In this document: positions 26,737-34,498 of the stretch, piece by piece
How the letters are laid out: each line of letters starts with the position of its first letter
How positions within the stretch are numbered: the first letter of the stretch is position 1
Assembly (NCBI RefSeq): GCF_030654605.1
Contig: NZ_JAURXB010000114.1
Span: 1-64,000 of the forward strand
Origin: Bradyrhizobium sp.
Lineage (GTDB): Bacteria > Pseudomonadota > Alphaproteobacteria > Rhizobiales > Xanthobacteraceae
Direction of reading: 5' to 3'
DNA: 64,000 bases
The notes under the pieces: model-generated
The model's database searches: none
The model's input: the letters and a program-made list of their open reading frames with translations, nothing else
Told to the model about the DNA's origin: nothing
Program-made: the position numbers and the translations under genes

Positions 26737-27831
26737 CTAATTCCTCGCTGTGCTGCGATCAAGCGTGACATTGGCAAGCAGCGACACCACTTCGGCCTGG
26801 CGGGCGCATCCGGTTTTTTCCAGCACCTGACGCAGTTGCGAGCGGACCGTGGAGATGGCCACTCCGCCGCTGACGGCAATCTCCTCCAGCGTCTCGCCGA
26901 CGGCAAGCCCGCGCGCCACCCGGGCCTCCGACACGGTCAGGTCGAACAGCGACCGCATCAGTTCAACCGGCGGCGCTGCCGGGGCCGACACCGGCGTCAC
27001 CACCAGCAGCGCGTAGCTGCCGGCAAAGATGTCGTGGGCGGAGCGCCGGATCGGAATGAGATGAACCACCAGGACCGCTCGGTCGTCGGCGTCACGTAGC
27101 GGAAACGAGCGCACGGACAATTCGGCATGGGTATCGAGCGCCACAAGTGCTGCCCGCAACAGCTCGTTGGCGCGGCTATCCGCCAGCGCGATGCGGTTTT
27201 GCGCACGCCACTGCAAATGGTCGGGCAAATCTTCGATCAGGGGATTGGCTTCGATCACCGTGCCGTCCTGGCCGAGCAGCAGTGCCGGCAATCCCATCGC
27301 CGTGAGCGCCTCCTTGGCGCCCCTGGCGCGCTGCAACCCCAGCCGCGCCGCCACGAAGGCGCTGCGCGCCAGATGGGAACGGAGTTCGTTCAGCAGCTCG
27401 ACCCGTTCCTTTTCGATCGGTCCACGGCTGTGATCGCGCTCGATGCTGAAGACGATATGATCGCCGGTGGGCAATTGCAGACCGGTACCGGCCGACCAGC
27501 CGAGCCCGTGCGGGCGAAAGAAGTCCCGATAGATCGGATTGCTGTCGAGCTGTTCCTGCGTCCAGAAATCATGTTCGACGAAGAATCCCGGCAGCGTCCG
27601 TCCAAACAGGCAGATCCGGCGCGGGCAACGCGAAAACCAGCCGTCCTCGACATAGGACCGAAAGATATCATTCAGGTTCGCGGACGCGGTCCATTTCAGG
27701 ACCCGATCGCGGGCCGAGAACAACAGCCCGCCGCGCGAACCGGTCAGTTGGGCCAGTTCGTCGAGGACGCCCGGCCAGAGTTCCGGCACGAAGGAGCTTT
27801 CGTAGATGCGGTCAATCAATTCAGTCTTCAC
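26737..27831 (-). CDS. LuxR-type (GerE HTH) transcriptional regulator
   Basis: 364 residues from the GTG at 27831, which has GGGA five bases upstream; a TTG at 27852 extends it by 7 residues without a ribosome site. The first ~290 residues contain a PAS/GAF-like sensor region (about 165-285; LLLGQDGTVIEANPLIEDLP). The C-terminal 65 residues are a GerE helix-turn-helix (LTVSEARVARGLAVGETLEEIAVSGGVAISTVRSQLRQVLEKTG). Signal and targets unknown; no autoinducer synthase nearby. Confidence 0.85.
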   Translation of the reverse strand: MKTELIDRIYESSFVPELWPGVLDELAQLTGSRGGLLFSARDRVLKWTASANLNDIFRSYVEDGWFSRCPRRICLFGRTLPGFFVEHDFWTQEQLDSNPIYRDFFRPHGLGWSAGTGLQLPTGDHIVFSIERDHSRGPIEKERVELLNELRSHLARSAFVAARLGLQRARGAKEALTAMGLPALLLGQDGTVIEANPLIEDLPDHLQWRAQNRIALADSRANELLRAALVALDTHAELSVRSFPLRDADDRAVLVVHLIPIRRSAHDIFAGSYALLVVTPVSAPAAPPVELMRSLFDLTVSEARVARGLAVGETLEEIAVSGGVAISTVRSQLRQVLEKTGCARQAEVVSLLANVTLDRSTARN

Positions 27832-27915
27832 GGAGATCCCATCAGGAAGCAATTGCAGTCAATCAGCAGCGACCAATTCGACGGTCCCGCTGCGGCGCTT
27901 TTAGCCATCATGCCG

Positions 27916-28596
27916 TTAATCCGCCACCCCGCCAAGCCGTTGTCGCCAGCCCATCTCCCAGAACTCGGCTTCGAGCCGGGTGGCCTCCTTGAAAATCGCG
28001 ACCAGATCCTGCTCCCGGGCCGGCGTGGCGTAGAGATCGGCGAGGCCATCCAGCTGCGTCAGCGCTCTTGCCGCGACCTCCTGGTAGGGTGCACCGGCAT
28101 ATTCCGATATCCAGACGCTGTAGGGATTGGTGGCGGCGAGCGCGCCGGGGTGCGCGGCAAGCCGGGTCGCGATGTCAGCGTAGCCGATCACGCAGGGCGC
28201 CAGCGCCACCTTGAGCGCCAGCAGATCGCCGCGCATGCCCGCGTCGAGCACGTAGCGCGTATAGGCCAGCATCTCGACCGCCGGAGGGGCGCGTTCGAGA
28301 TCATCGGCAGACAGCCCCCACCCCGCGCAGAGTTTTACGTGCAGGTTCATCTCGATGTCGATGATGGCCGACAGGCCGGCTGCGGCTTCACGCATGTCGG
28401 CAAGCCTGGGCGACTTGTAGACGGCGAGCGCATAGGCGCGGGAAAACTCGATCAGGAACAGATAGTCCTGGACGAGGTAGTAGCGGAACGCCGGCTCGGC
28501 GAGCGAGCCGTCCGCCAGCGCGTTGGTGAAGGGGTGCTCGGTGTAGGCCCGCCACTCGGCGGATGCTGCGCTCTTTAGTCGCTCGAAGAAACTCAT
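27916..28596 (-). CDS. tenA: TenA-family aminopyrimidine aminohydrolase (thiaminase II)
   Basis: 226 residues. Residues equivalent to the B. subtilis TenA active site are present: D44 (YLVQDYLFL), Y112, the nucleophile C135 (ALAPCVIGY) and a glutamate at 209 in LEAEFWEMGW. TenA salvages degraded thiamin by hydrolysing aminomethyl-aminopyrimidine. No other thiamin gene lies nearby. I looked for a TPP riboswitch upstream and did not find a convincing one. Confidence 0.9.
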   Translation of the reverse strand: MSFFERLKSAASAEWRAYTEHPFTNALADGSLAEPAFRYYLVQDYLFLIEFSRAYALAVYKSPRLADMREAAAGLSAIIDIEMNLHVKLCAGWGLSADDLERAPPAVEMLAYTRYVLDAGMRGDLLALKVALAPCVIGYADIATRLAAHPGALAATNPYSVWISEYAGAPYQEVAARALTQLDGLADLYATPAREQDLVAIFKEATRLEAEFWEMGWRQRLGGVAD

Positions 28597-28701
28597 GATC
28601 TCTCGCAGGGTTGGGCTCTCGACGAGTGTGCTGGGCGCGCTACCGGGTTATAGCTCAGGTGGATCGGCGGGGAAGCTGCGAATGACGAACGGGAACTGTT
28701 G

Positions 28702-29703
28702 ATGAGCATCGGACTGATCGCCCTGCTCGACGATATCGCTGCGATCGCAAAGGTCGCGGCGGCTTCCCTTGACGATGTGGCGAGCCAGGCCGTCAAGGCC
28801 GGGGCAAAGGCGGCGGGTGTCGTCATCGACGATACCGCGGTCACACCGGGCTACGTGATCGGGTTTACCGCCAGGCGCGAACTGCCGATCGTGGGCAAGA
28901 TCGCGGCGGGATCGCTGCGCAACAAGCTCCTGATCCTGCTTCCCGCCGCTCTGGCCCTGAGCTATTTCCTGCCTTCGGCGATCACGCCGCTGCTGATGTT
29001 TGGCGGCGCCTATCTCTGCTACGAAGGGGTGGAAAAACTGCTCGAAGCCTTCCTGCCCCATCATGCCCAGCAGCACGAAGCCCAGCTCGGCACGGTGGCG
29101 TTGAATGCGCAGACCCTGGAAGACGAAAAGGTCGCAAGCGCCATCAAGACCGACTTCATCCTCTCGGCGGAGATCATGGCGATCACGCTGGCGGCACTTC
29201 CCGTTGGCAGCCTCCTGACGCAGTCGCTGGTGCTGGCGCTGGTCGGGATCGGGATCACCGTCGCTGTGTACGGCGTGGTCGCCCTGATCGTGAAGGCCGA
29301 CGATGTCGGCTTGGCGCTGGCAAAAAACGATGGCGCCTCGCCGTTCGGCGGCATCGGCCGGGCGCTCGGACGCGGCCTCGTTCGCGGCATGCCCGCCTTC
29401 CTGACCGTGCTCGGCGCCGTCGGCACCGCTGCGATGATCTGGGTCGGCGGCGGCATCGTGCTGCATGGCCTGGAGATCTATGGCCCACCTTCGATCGGAC
29501 ACGCCGTCCACGCCGCCACGGAAGCGGCGGCTCATGCACTCCCGGCGGCCGCCGGCCTGCTCGAATGGATCGCCCATGCGGCGATATCGGGGGTCATCGG
29601 CCTGTTGATCGGAGCGGCCTGCATCCCGGTCATTGGATTTGTCGTGGCACCCGCATGGAAGCGGTTGAAGGGATGGTTGCCGCGCCGAGTCAGCGAGAAG
29701 TGA
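28702..29703 (+). CDS. DUF808 (YedI-type) inner membrane protein
   Basis: 333 residues from the ATG at 28702. It begins MSIGLIALLDDIAAIAKVAAASLDDVASQAVKA, the characteristic DUF808 N-terminus, followed by several hydrophobic helices (about 75-100, 160-205, 235-260, 290-320) and a basic tail. The family is widespread but its function is not established. Divergent from tenA, monocistronic. Confidence 0.88.
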   Translation: MSIGLIALLDDIAAIAKVAAASLDDVASQAVKAGAKAAGVVIDDTAVTPGYVIGFTARRELPIVGKIAAGSLRNKLLILLPAALALSYFLPSAITPLLMFGGAYLCYEGVEKLLEAFLPHHAQQHEAQLGTVALNAQTLEDEKVASAIKTDFILSAEIMAITLAALPVGSLLTQSLVLALVGIGITVAVYGVVALIVKADDVGLALAKNDGASPFGGIGRALGRGLVRGMPAFLTVLGAVGTAAMIWVGGGIVLHGLEIYGPPSIGHAVHAATEAAAHALPAAAGLLEWIAHAAISGVIGLLIGAACIPVIGFVVAPAWKRLKGWLPRRVSEK

Positions 29704-29749
29704 AATCCGGCTCTCATCAAGGCGCCGGCAACGCAAGGCGGCAAATCCT

Positions 29750-30007
29750 TCAGCCCTGCCCGTCCTCCAGGCCGTACTCGCGATAGATCGTCAGGGGATC
29801 GCGGTCGGGAAACAGCCGGCATTTGGCCTGCGCGAGATGCACGGTGACGGTACCTTGCTGGCAGCCGGCGATCAGGAGCTTTTTGATATCCTCCATGTGA
29901 GGCCGTGGCTGGCTTGCCGGCGGCAGCTGCTCCAGCGCAACCAGCGCGGTGGCGAGCGCTTCCGTGAGCACCCACTCGTCGTGGCCGGTAATTCCCTTTT
30001 TCGGCAT
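29750..30007 (-). CDS. Small conserved-looking hypothetical protein
   Basis: 85 residues from the ATG at 30007 (MPKKGITGHDEWVLTEALATALVALEQLPP), with GAGG about 10 bases upstream. Acidic and helical, two cysteines, no signal peptide. Not recognised. It lies between the DUF808 gene (convergent) and a small secreted protein gene. Confidence 0.6.
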   Translation of the reverse strand: MPKKGITGHDEWVLTEALATALVALEQLPPASQPRPHMEDIKKLLIAGCQQGTVTVHLAQAKCRLFPDRDPLTIYREYGLEDGQG

Positions 30008-30096
30008 TTGGACAGCCTCATTCCAGGGTGCAGCCACCCATCAGCCCGATCCGCAACATCCTGACGACGAGCAGGCTCGTGCCCTGAACGCGCGGG

Positions 30097-30483
30097 CTAG
30101 CGCTTATCGAACGGAATTAGATGGTGGTACTCCTTCGGCACCGAGCTGCGATAGCGCGCGGGCACCGTGCCGCTGTCGATCGATTTGTCGATCTCCTGCT
30201 GCCGGGTCATCTTTTTCGGGGCATTCTTTTTCGCCGGCTTCGCGGGTTCGGTTGTCGTCGTTTCCGTCTTCGCGGCTGGCGCCGCGGCGGCAGCTGCGGC
30301 TGGCGGCTGTGCCGCTGTTGTGGCTGGCGGGGTGGTCGCTGCCGGCGGCGTGGCCGCTGTCGCGGCCGGCGCCGCGCCGGTGTTCGGCGTGGACTGGGCC
30401 AGCACCAAGCCGGCCGGCAAGGCCACCAGCGCCATCGTCGCTGAAATCAACGATAGCCTCTGCATCAGAGAAAATCCTTGCAT
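30097..30483 (-). CDS. Small secreted Ala/Pro-rich protein
   Basis: 128 residues from the ATG at 30483, chosen because TGGAGG sits 6 bases upstream; the frame extends further but without support. Residues 1-29 form a signal peptide (SLISATMALVALPAGLVLA). Then comes a low-complexity Ala/Pro/Thr tract (about 30-85), a Lys-rich stretch, and a conserved-looking C-terminus (MTRQQEIDKSIDSGTVPARYRS and PKEYHHLIPF). Probably periplasmic; function unknown. Confidence 0.7.
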   Translation of the reverse strand: MQGFSLMQRLSLISATMALVALPAGLVLAQSTPNTGAAPAATAATPPAATTPPATTAAQPPAAAAAAAPAAKTETTTTEPAKPAKKNAPKKMTRQQEIDKSIDSGTVPARYRSSVPKEYHHLIPFDKR

Positions 30484-30711
30484 GAAAACCTCCAGAGTTG
30501 ACCCGACCCGCAATGCGGTCAGCGTAGTCCCGTGGCGTTGACCCATGCAACCCGCCTTCAGTGGCCTTTTTGCGGCCCGACGCCCTCGCAAACCGCTGTC
30601 GCAAACCTCGGCCCGACCTGTTGATAACCCGGTCGCGCGGGCACCCCCGGCGTGACAGACAGTGGCGACGTGTTATCGACGGGACGCCTTGCTCTGGACG
30701 GATCAAACACC

Positions 30712-31302
30712 ATGCGGATTACCCTGGTCGGCTCCCGCCATTTCGGCGTGACGACACTGAACATGCTGCGCCAGCACGGCGTCGAAATCGCTGGCGTCGT
30801 CGTCGCTGACGCCGAGGACCGGCTCGCCGCCGCGGCCCGCGACGCCGGAATCGCGGTCACGGTGCAGGCCGATCCGAAACTCGTGGTCGCCGGGGAGATC
30901 GCGGCCGATACCGACCTGATCGTCACCGCGCACAGCCACGCGCGCATCGGCAGGGACGCGCTGGCGGCGGCCAGGCTCGGGGGGATCGGCTACCACCCCT
31001 CGCTGCTGCCGCGGCATCGCGGCATCGCGGCGGTCGAATGGACCATCCGGGAAGGCGACCCGATCGCCGGCGGCACCGTCTACCATCTCGCCGACCGCAT
31101 GGATGCCGGCGCGATCGCCGCCCAGGAATGGTGCTTCGTCAAGAAAGGCGAAACCGCGCGGGAGCTATGGGAGCGCGCGCTGGCCCCTCTCGGCCAGAAG
31201 CTGCTCGGAGAGGTAATTGAGTACGCCAAGGCCCATCAATCGCTGCCGGCCAAGCCACAGGACGAGCAATTTGCCACCAGCGCGCCGAATCTGCCGAAGT
31301 AA
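30712..31302 (+). CDS. Formyltransferase-fold protein with altered catalytic motif
   Basis: 196 residues from the ATG at 30712 (MRITLVGSRHFGVTTLNML). It shares the methionyl-tRNA/GART formyltransferase fold: the folate-binding SLLPRHRG loop and DAGAIAAQ containing the conserved Asp. The catalytic triad normally reads N-x-H ... D (NxHPSLLP); here it is G-Y-H-P-S-L-L-P, so the Asn is Gly while His and Asp remain. It lacks the C-terminal tRNA-binding domain of Fmt. It may be a sugar or small-molecule formyltransferase, or use altered chemistry. Confidence 0.8.
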   Translation: MRITLVGSRHFGVTTLNMLRQHGVEIAGVVVADAEDRLAAAARDAGIAVTVQADPKLVVAGEIAADTDLIVTAHSHARIGRDALAAARLGGIGYHPSLLPRHRGIAAVEWTIREGDPIAGGTVYHLADRMDAGAIAAQEWCFVKKGETARELWERALAPLGQKLLGEVIEYAKAHQSLPAKPQDEQFATSAPNLPK

Positions 31303-31482
31303 TATTTTACCGGCGACAATCGACGCTTCCGACCAGCTTTTCGTTCCCCGACTGGAACCAATCCCGCCATCAAATGTTTGATTTGTTGGGAACTTTTCGT
31401 GTTGTCGCGGCGCAGCAAACTTTGGACACATTGTGCCCCAATAAGCCGCGTCATCACACATACATATTCAGGGATATGATTC

Positions 31483-31845
31483 ATGCGCCTCAATCGCATT
31501 CGCAACGCGGTTCTTGTTTCCACCTTTGCCGCCGCAGGCGCCCTCACCGCTGCCCCCGCCATGGCCGACAGCAATGCCTATGATGGGCTCTGGAATGTCA
31601 CGGTGGTGACCAAGAGTGGCAGCTGCGAACCGACCGTCAGCTCGACGCTGACCGTGACGGACGGCAAGGTCTCGGCCGGTGGCGCCGCCGTCTCCGGCAA
31701 GGTCGGAAGAGAGGGACTTGTGCGAGTCTCGATCAATGGTGCATATGCGAACGGCCAGCTCAGCGGCAAGACCGGTTCGGGGAAGTGGAATGGCTCATCT
31801 GCAGGCGTTCCGTGCAGTGGTCGATGGGAAGCGTCGCGGCAGTAA
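31483..31845 (+). CDS. Small secreted hypothetical protein
   Basis: 120 residues with a Sec signal (residues 1-28, AVLVSTFAAAGALTAAPAMA). The mature part ([31 protein letters not shown] ... GSGKWNG) has the alternating pattern of a small beta-barrel, with two cysteines able to form a disulfide. A terminator follows at 31881-31917. The next gene encodes a similar type of secreted beta-rich protein. Function unknown. Confidence 0.75.
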   Translation: MRLNRIRNAVLVSTFAAAGALTAAPAMADSNAYDGLWNVTVVTKSGSCEPTVSSTLTVTDGKVSAGGAAVSGKVGREGLVRVSINGAYANGQLSGKTGSGKWNGSSAGVPCSGRWEASRQ

Positions 31846-31873
31846 GCCGGGCTCCGCCACAGCACTAATCATT

Positions 31874-32368
31874 CTGAATGCGCGACGGCTGATATTCGCA
31901 GCCGTCGCGTTTTTTTTGGCGGTTTTGGTGGTGTCGGTCGCCGGCACCGTGGGCTTTGCGGAATCCGGGGCGTTCGCCGGCATGGGCGGCAACTGGTCCG
32001 GCGGCGGCACCATCACGCTGGACGACGGTTCCAGCGAGCGGGTTCGATGCCGCGCCAGCTACGCCGTCCGCGCCGACGGCAACGCCATCAACCAGACCCT
32101 GACCTGCGCCAGCGACAGCTTCAAATTCAATCTCGCCAACAACGTCGTCGCCCAGGGCACGGCGCTTTCCGGGACCTGGAGCGAAAGCATTCGCAACGCC
32201 AGCGGCAACCTTGAAGGCCGCGGCGGCGGCGGCCATTTTCACCTGACCGCGAGCGGCGCCGGATTCACGGCGCAGATCTCGTTGACGACGCGCGGTAACA
32301 AACAATCCGTCGTCATCAAGTCCGAAGGCGCATTCCGGGTCACATCGATTTCGCTGACCCGCTCCTGA
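31874..32368 (+). CDS. Secreted beta-rich protein, start uncertain
   Basis: About 164 residues. The segment NARRLIFAAVAFFLAVLVVSVAGTVGFA is a good signal peptide, but its N-terminal codon region offers only CTG (31874) or ATT (31871), with no ribosome site. Other starts are ATG 31790 (inside the preceding gene) and GTG 31928. The mature part has GGNWSGGGTITLDDGSSERVRC-type strands and two cysteines. The signal-peptide codons coincide with the terminator hairpin of the preceding gene. Confidence 0.6.
   Translation: MNARRLIFAAVAFFLAVLVVSVAGTVGFAESGAFAGMGGNWSGGGTITLDDGSSERVRCRASYAVRADGNAINQTLTCASDSFKFNLANNVVAQGTALSGTWSESIRNASGNLEGRGGGGHFHLTASGAGFTAQISLTTRGNKQSVVIKSEGAFRVTSISLTRS
31881..31917 (+). 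terminator. Rho-independent terminator overlapping a coding region
   Basis: Perfect 11-bp stem CGCGACGGCTG/CAGCCGTCGCG with a 7-base loop, followed by eight Ts. It ends the 31483-31845 transcript but also encodes part of the next protein's signal peptide. Confidence 0.85.
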
Positions 32369-32385
32369 GCGCCTCACCGCGATCG

Positions 32386-32411
32386 GCTAGCTGGTCTTGC
32401 TAGCTGGTCTT
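32386..32411. repeat. 13-bp tandem duplication
   Basis: GCTAGCTGGTCTT occurs twice in immediate succession at the 3' end of the small leftward gene. The copy nearer the gene supplies its TAG stop. Confidence 0.8.
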
Positions 32412-32600
32412 GGGTTTGGCCAACCGGTTAGCGGTTTCCGTCATGGTCTTGGCGACCAGCAGGGCCTGTTCCTTGTTCAGCGCAAAATCCTGAACGCCCC
32501 TGTGCGTGGTCAGCGACAGCACCATGATATCGGGCTGGTCCTCGGGCCAGCCGGTGGCGAAGGCGGTCACAAAATCTGCCGACGTGGATCGTGTTGTCAT
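32400..32600 (-). CDS. Small hypothetical protein
   Basis: 66 residues from the ATG at 32600 (MTTRSTSADFVTAFATGWPEDQP), with a GGGAA-like site upstream; 21 further in-frame codons upstream lack one. It reads like a soluble domain (IMVLSLTTHRGVQDFALNKEQALLVAKTMTE). Not recognised. The stop lies in a 13-bp tandem duplication. Confidence 0.6.
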   Translation of the reverse strand: MTTRSTSADFVTAFATGWPEDQPDIMVLSLTTHRGVQDFALNKEQALLVAKTMTETANRLAKPKTS

Positions 32601-32709
32601 CGTGAAATTCCCTATGGCGCTCTGGAGCGAAGTGGATACGGGTTCGCGTAGATAAACGCGCATTAAAACAATAGTTTATGGCGCGGTCCTGATAAATCAG
32701 AACCGGGAT

Positions 32710-33108
32710 CTAGGCATTCGGTACGAAGGCGGTGACCTCGATTTCGACCTTGGCGCGCGGATCGACCAGTCCCGAAATGTAGAGCAGCGTCGAGGGCGGG
32801 AAGTTGCGCCCGAGCGTCTCCTTCCAGGCGGTGCCGATGCCGGCGCCCGCGGCCTGGTATTCCTCCCGGCTGGTCAGGTACCAGGTCAGGCGGACGATAT
32901 GCTCAGGACCCGCGCCGGCCTCATTGAGCAGCTTGATGATCCGGTGCAGCGCGGTGCCGGTTTGCGCCGCCATGTCGGGCGCATAGTCGCCCTTCTCGTC
33001 GCCGCCGGTCTGGCCGGCGAGCACGACCCAGCGGCCGGGACCATCGACCGCGACGCCGTGCGAAAACCCGCGCGGCTTCGACCATTCAGCCGGTTGAAGA
33101 GTGAGCAT
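32710..33108 (-). CDS. RidA/YjgF-family protein
   Basis: 132 residues from the ATG at 33108. Family pattern: GRWVVLAGQTGGDEKG near 26-40, AQTGTALHRIIKLLNEAGAGPEHIVRLTWYLTS, and the C-terminal FPPSTLLYISGLVDPRAKVEIEVTAF. The usual Arg that binds the carboxylate of enamine substrates lies in the conserved DPRAKVEIE region. RidA proteins deaminate reactive enamines and imines. The open frame extends upstream through a dispersed repeat and is not coding there. Confidence 0.9.
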   Translation of the reverse strand: MLTLQPAEWSKPRGFSHGVAVDGPGRWVVLAGQTGGDEKGDYAPDMAAQTGTALHRIIKLLNEAGAGPEHIVRLTWYLTSREEYQAAGAGIGTAWKETLGRNFPPSTLLYISGLVDPRAKVEIEVTAFVPNA

Positions 33109-33133
33109 GAAGGGGTTCTCCGAAGGTTGAGGT

Positions 33134-33214
33134 CGTCGTTCCGGGATGGTCCGAAGGACCAGACCCGGAACCTCGGGATTCCGGGTTCGCGTCCGCGACG
33201 CGCCCCGGAATGAC
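33134..33214. repeat. Dispersed palindromic repeat, rhizobial type
   Basis: Outer arms GTTCCGGG ... CCCCGGAA and inner arms around CCGGAACCTCGGGATTCCGG form a stem-loop. The wording (GATGGTCCGAAGGACCAGACC) resembles an element I know to be abundant between Bradyrhizobium genes. Confidence 0.7.
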
Positions 33215-33396
33215 AGGAGGAATGTCGTGTTCCTTAGCATCGATCGCGCGGGCTCTCCCACCCCGAATTTTGCCGCCGCGCAGCACAGCCCCGGCACATT
33301 TGCGCGTTGCAAATCCGGCCGGAGTCGACGATACCGGCCTGCCCTCTCCGTATCCCGCGCGGCCCCCGACGCGGCAATCCTGGCAATCACCTGACG

Positions 33397-34269
33397 ATGG
33401 ACCGAACACCTTCCATGCCGAGGGCCGCGCTGTGGATGGCGGGCTGGCTCGCCTTGATGCTGATCCTGACGGTGGCCGGACGCGAAACCACGCGTGAAAT
33501 GAACGTCTTCCAGATCATGGAAGTGCGCTCGCTCCTCGGCCTCTGCATGCTATACCCGCTGATCCGCATGAGCGGCGGCTTCGCAACCATGAAGACCGCG
33601 CGGCCGCTGCAGCACATCTCGCGCAATCTCATTCACTATGGCGCGCAGCTCGGCTGGTTCTTCGCGCTGACGCTGATTCCGCTCGCCCAGGTGGTCTCGA
33701 TCGAATTCACCATGCCGATCTGGACCGCGATCCTGGCCGCGGCCTTTCTCGGCGAACGCATGACGGTGTGGAAGATCGCGGCGATCGTGCTCGGGGTCGT
33801 CGGCGTCATCGTAATCGTTCGTCCCTCGACCGGCGAGGTCAATCAGGGCCAGTTGATCGCGCTGGCCGCCGCGGTCGGGTTCGGGATTTCCATCGCCATG
33901 GTGAAGTCGCTGACCCGCACCGAAAACACCCTAGCTATCATCTTCTGGATGCTGGTGGTGCAGTCGGTGGCCGGATTTTTCCCGTCGATCCATGTCTGGG
34001 TCTGGCCGTCGGCCTGGGCATGGGGCTGGACGGTCGTGATCGCGATCTGCGGCACCTTCTCCCATTACTGCATGGCGCGCGCAATGCTGTATGCCGATGC
34101 GACGGTGGTGATCCCGATGGATTTCCTCCGGGTTCCCCTGAGCGCCGCCGCCGGCTGGCTGATTTATTCGGAGCGGCTGGACATGTTCACCGTGCTCGGC
34201 GCGACGCTGATCCTCACGGGCAATCTGTTGAACCTCAAGGCGGCGGCTCCCGCGCGGGTTCAGGCCTGA
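33397..34269 (+). CDS. EamA/DMT-superfamily transporter
   Basis: 290 residues from the ATG at 33397 (a second ATG at 33415 is possible). Ten hydrophobic helices in two EamA halves (GAQLGWFFALTLIPLAQVVSIEFTMPIW at the first half boundary; TVLGATLILTGNLLNL at the end). Drug/metabolite transporters of this kind export small metabolites; the substrate is not readable. Monocistronic. Confidence 0.88.
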   Translation: MDRTPSMPRAALWMAGWLALMLILTVAGRETTREMNVFQIMEVRSLLGLCMLYPLIRMSGGFATMKTARPLQHISRNLIHYGAQLGWFFALTLIPLAQVVSIEFTMPIWTAILAAAFLGERMTVWKIAAIVLGVVGVIVIVRPSTGEVNQGQLIALAAAVGFGISIAMVKSLTRTENTLAIIFWMLVVQSVAGFFPSIHVWVWPSAWAWGWTVVIAICGTFSHYCMARAMLYADATVVIPMDFLRVPLSAAAGWLIYSERLDMFTVLGATLILTGNLLNLKAAAPARVQA

Positions 34270-34327
34270 TCGACCAGCCGTGCCGGCGATCCTCTCGAAC
34301 TGATTTTCTTGAGACGGCGCGTCCGAC

Positions 34328-34343
34328 TGTGATCTAGATCACT
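34328..34343. promoter_or_regulatory. CRP/FNR-type palindrome upstream of caspase-like gene
   Basis: TGTGATCTAGATCACT contains the 14-bp perfect palindrome GTGATCTAGATCAC and fits TGTGA-N6-TCACA. It lies 155 bases before the caspase-like ATG. It could bind a CRP- or FixK/FNR-type regulator. Confidence 0.6.
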
Positions 34344-34498
34344 CAATGCAGCCCGCCTGCCGGCTAGTGTGGTCATTCGGCGACGGGGCAGCTCAATTCA
34401 GACGACGGCCTGATTTTCGACACGATGCGTGGCTTTTTCGTGTAGTCTGTTGCAATGCGTTGCTCCCATAGTCGCGCGATTCCACCGGGGGATTTCAA

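Noticed and set aside
28646..28662. tRNA-like string GGTTATAGCTCAGGTGG
   Set aside because: Matches a tRNA D-arm, but no anticodon arm, T-arm (GGTTCRA) or acceptor partner follows. Taken as chance.
28597..28701. Possible TPP riboswitch in front of tenA
   Set aside because: ACCTGA occurs on the minus strand, but the CTGAGA element and the required stems are missing.
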